DNA of 64,000 bases from Cryptomeria japonica. Taxonomy: Eukaryota > Streptophyta > Pinopsida > Cupressales > Cupressaceae. How positions within the stretch are numbered: the first letter of the stretch is position 1; the number at the start of each line of letters is the position of its first letter. The notes under the pieces were generated by a model. It was not told where the DNA came from, ran no database searches, and saw only the letters and a list, made by a program, of their open reading frames with translations. Shown here in pieces: positions 62,888-64,000 of this stretch. The position numbers and the translations under genes were made by a program. Where the stretch lies: positions 183,730,977 through 183,794,976 of the forward strand of contig NC_081411.1 in NCBI RefSeq assembly GCF_030272615.1, read 5' to 3'.

Positions 62888-64000
62888 GCAAGCATATCTT
62901 TGTCGAGAAATGCAAAGCTAAAGTAGAGAGATCTTATTGATATCCACAAAGTGGGAATACAAATTCACCGATCAAATGAAGTTGCTCCTAGTGAGATGAA
63001 CTTAAGATAGAGTTAGATTTTTTTAAGCTATTTCATGACAAACACATCAGTTGTGTTGTTCACCAAAAGTGATAACCCAAGAACACCTGCAAATCTTTCT
63101 ATGAAATGGCCAATTTCAATCTACAAAACACATCAGGGCTTGGACAACATAACATAGGATCCTAATTGATCCTCCTGCACTTCAGGTTCTGCTAGACCTA
63201 GGGGGGGACACCCTCTTGATGCACTAAATACAACAATTACAGACACGTAACTGCATCAACATTAAGCAGATAGATCATTTCACAAGCTCAACAGGTTAGG
63301 AAACATTACAGATTGGCTAGATCTGTATAAACAATAGGATGAAATAGAGCTTGGAAAGAATGAAACACAAACACCCCTAAACATGAAGGGAAAATAGATT
63401 TATCTTTTAAAACGTATATCTGAAAACATCCCCAAACTTGCAAGACCAGTGCCTTGTTCATTGGGCAACAGAGTCACAGACATAACTACAAATATGAATC
63501 ATAGATGCAAGCTTATTTTCCTTAAACAAGATATTCATGCATCAATACCTTATATTAATGCACTATTTGATTCATTCACAATTTTATCAGATCTGGAAAT
63601 ATATTTCATCATTTATGACTGACTATAGAATTTAAAACCTTCCTTGAAGGATAACTACAATAGTCACACAATCTCCTTGAGATGACAAATTTCATCCTCC
63701 TTGAGGATTGAATTCATAATAATGAAAAAACATATCACAGAGACAATATCATGGGAAATTTACTCATGCCTGACACAAGTAAGACCTGGAACTAGAAAAC
63801 AATCTGTCATCCTGCAAAGTAGCCTCTATACCCTGAATAGATCCATAGAACTTTACAAGTTTGGGTCAAGAATTTCAGAAAATGGAAGCCATGAAAACTG
63901 GAGCACTTCCTCACAGAATTCTGGAACCCTTACAACTAAGAAGAATCAGGAATAAAAAGAGGAGGGAAGAAAAATAAATCCACAACTAAAAAATGCCAAG
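62888..64000. other. Unassigned DNA at the right edge
   Basis: No gene, domain or repeat array was recognised. If the G6 call is right, this would be its 3' untranslated region. The frame at 63701-63955 has no recognisable motif and looks incidental. Confidence 0.4.

Overview
The window looks like intergenic DNA from a large plant genome, probably a conifer or other gymnosperm. It is AT-rich, I see no convincing host gene, RNA gene or CRISPR array, and nearly all of it consists of LTR retrotransposons nested in one another. The plant assignment rests on Tat-lineage Ty3/gypsy elements with two RNase H domains, plant-type Ty1/copia elements with initiator-Met primer sites, and plant mobile domain (PMD) reading frames. 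The taxon is an inference. I use these names: G1 to G6 for gypsy elements, C1 to C3 for copia elements, sC for a solo copia LTR, and N1 for a large non-autonomous gypsy relative.

Layout. 1-6742: 3' part of G1 (+): pol tail, a long 3' region carrying an antisense two-exon PMD pseudogene, polypurine tract and 3' LTR. 6743-10913: C1 (-), cut by G1 inside its RT. 9641-10913 is an LTR with a primer site on one side and a polypurine tract on the other, so it joins C1 to C3. 11136-33579: C2 (-), a copia element split by G2. 13829-28589: G2 (-), a structurally complete 14.8 kb Tat-lineage element with 783 bp LTRs and target-site duplication ACTAG. 33580-39344: rest of C3 (-), with gag but no recognisable pol. 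39345-41620: gypsy gag/protease debris (G3). 41621-44061: a minus-strand gypsy LTR (G4) holding the solo LTR sC (41652-43103, duplication AACCT). 44091-50159: G5 (+), an old gypsy copy. 50269-61874: N1 (+), complete, with 1446 bp LTRs that differ at about 17 positions and duplication CAAAG, but no pol. 61880-64000: probable edge of another minus-strand gypsy element (G6) and unassigned DNA.

How the parts work together. The G2 gag-pro-pol frame is open over about 2500 codons except for two in-frame stops. It carries gag, protease, RT, a degenerate RNase H, an intact second RNase H, and integrase. N1 keeps only LTRs, a primer-site-like sequence and a polypurine tract, so it would need proteins from a relative such as G1, with which it shares 3' sequences.

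Most interesting observation. Both G1 and G2 carry, between pol and the 3' LTR and antisense to pol, a gene-like unit: TATA box, short first exon, phase-0 GT-AG intron filled with a minisatellite, and a PMD exon. The two units match in exon layout and intron phase, but the intron repeats are unrelated. The motif TAGCGCAT filling the G1 intron also forms two arrays in N1. Both PMD copies are now broken by stops that mostly look like C-to-T changes at CAG, CGA or CAA codons, the pattern expected from decay of methylated plant DNA.
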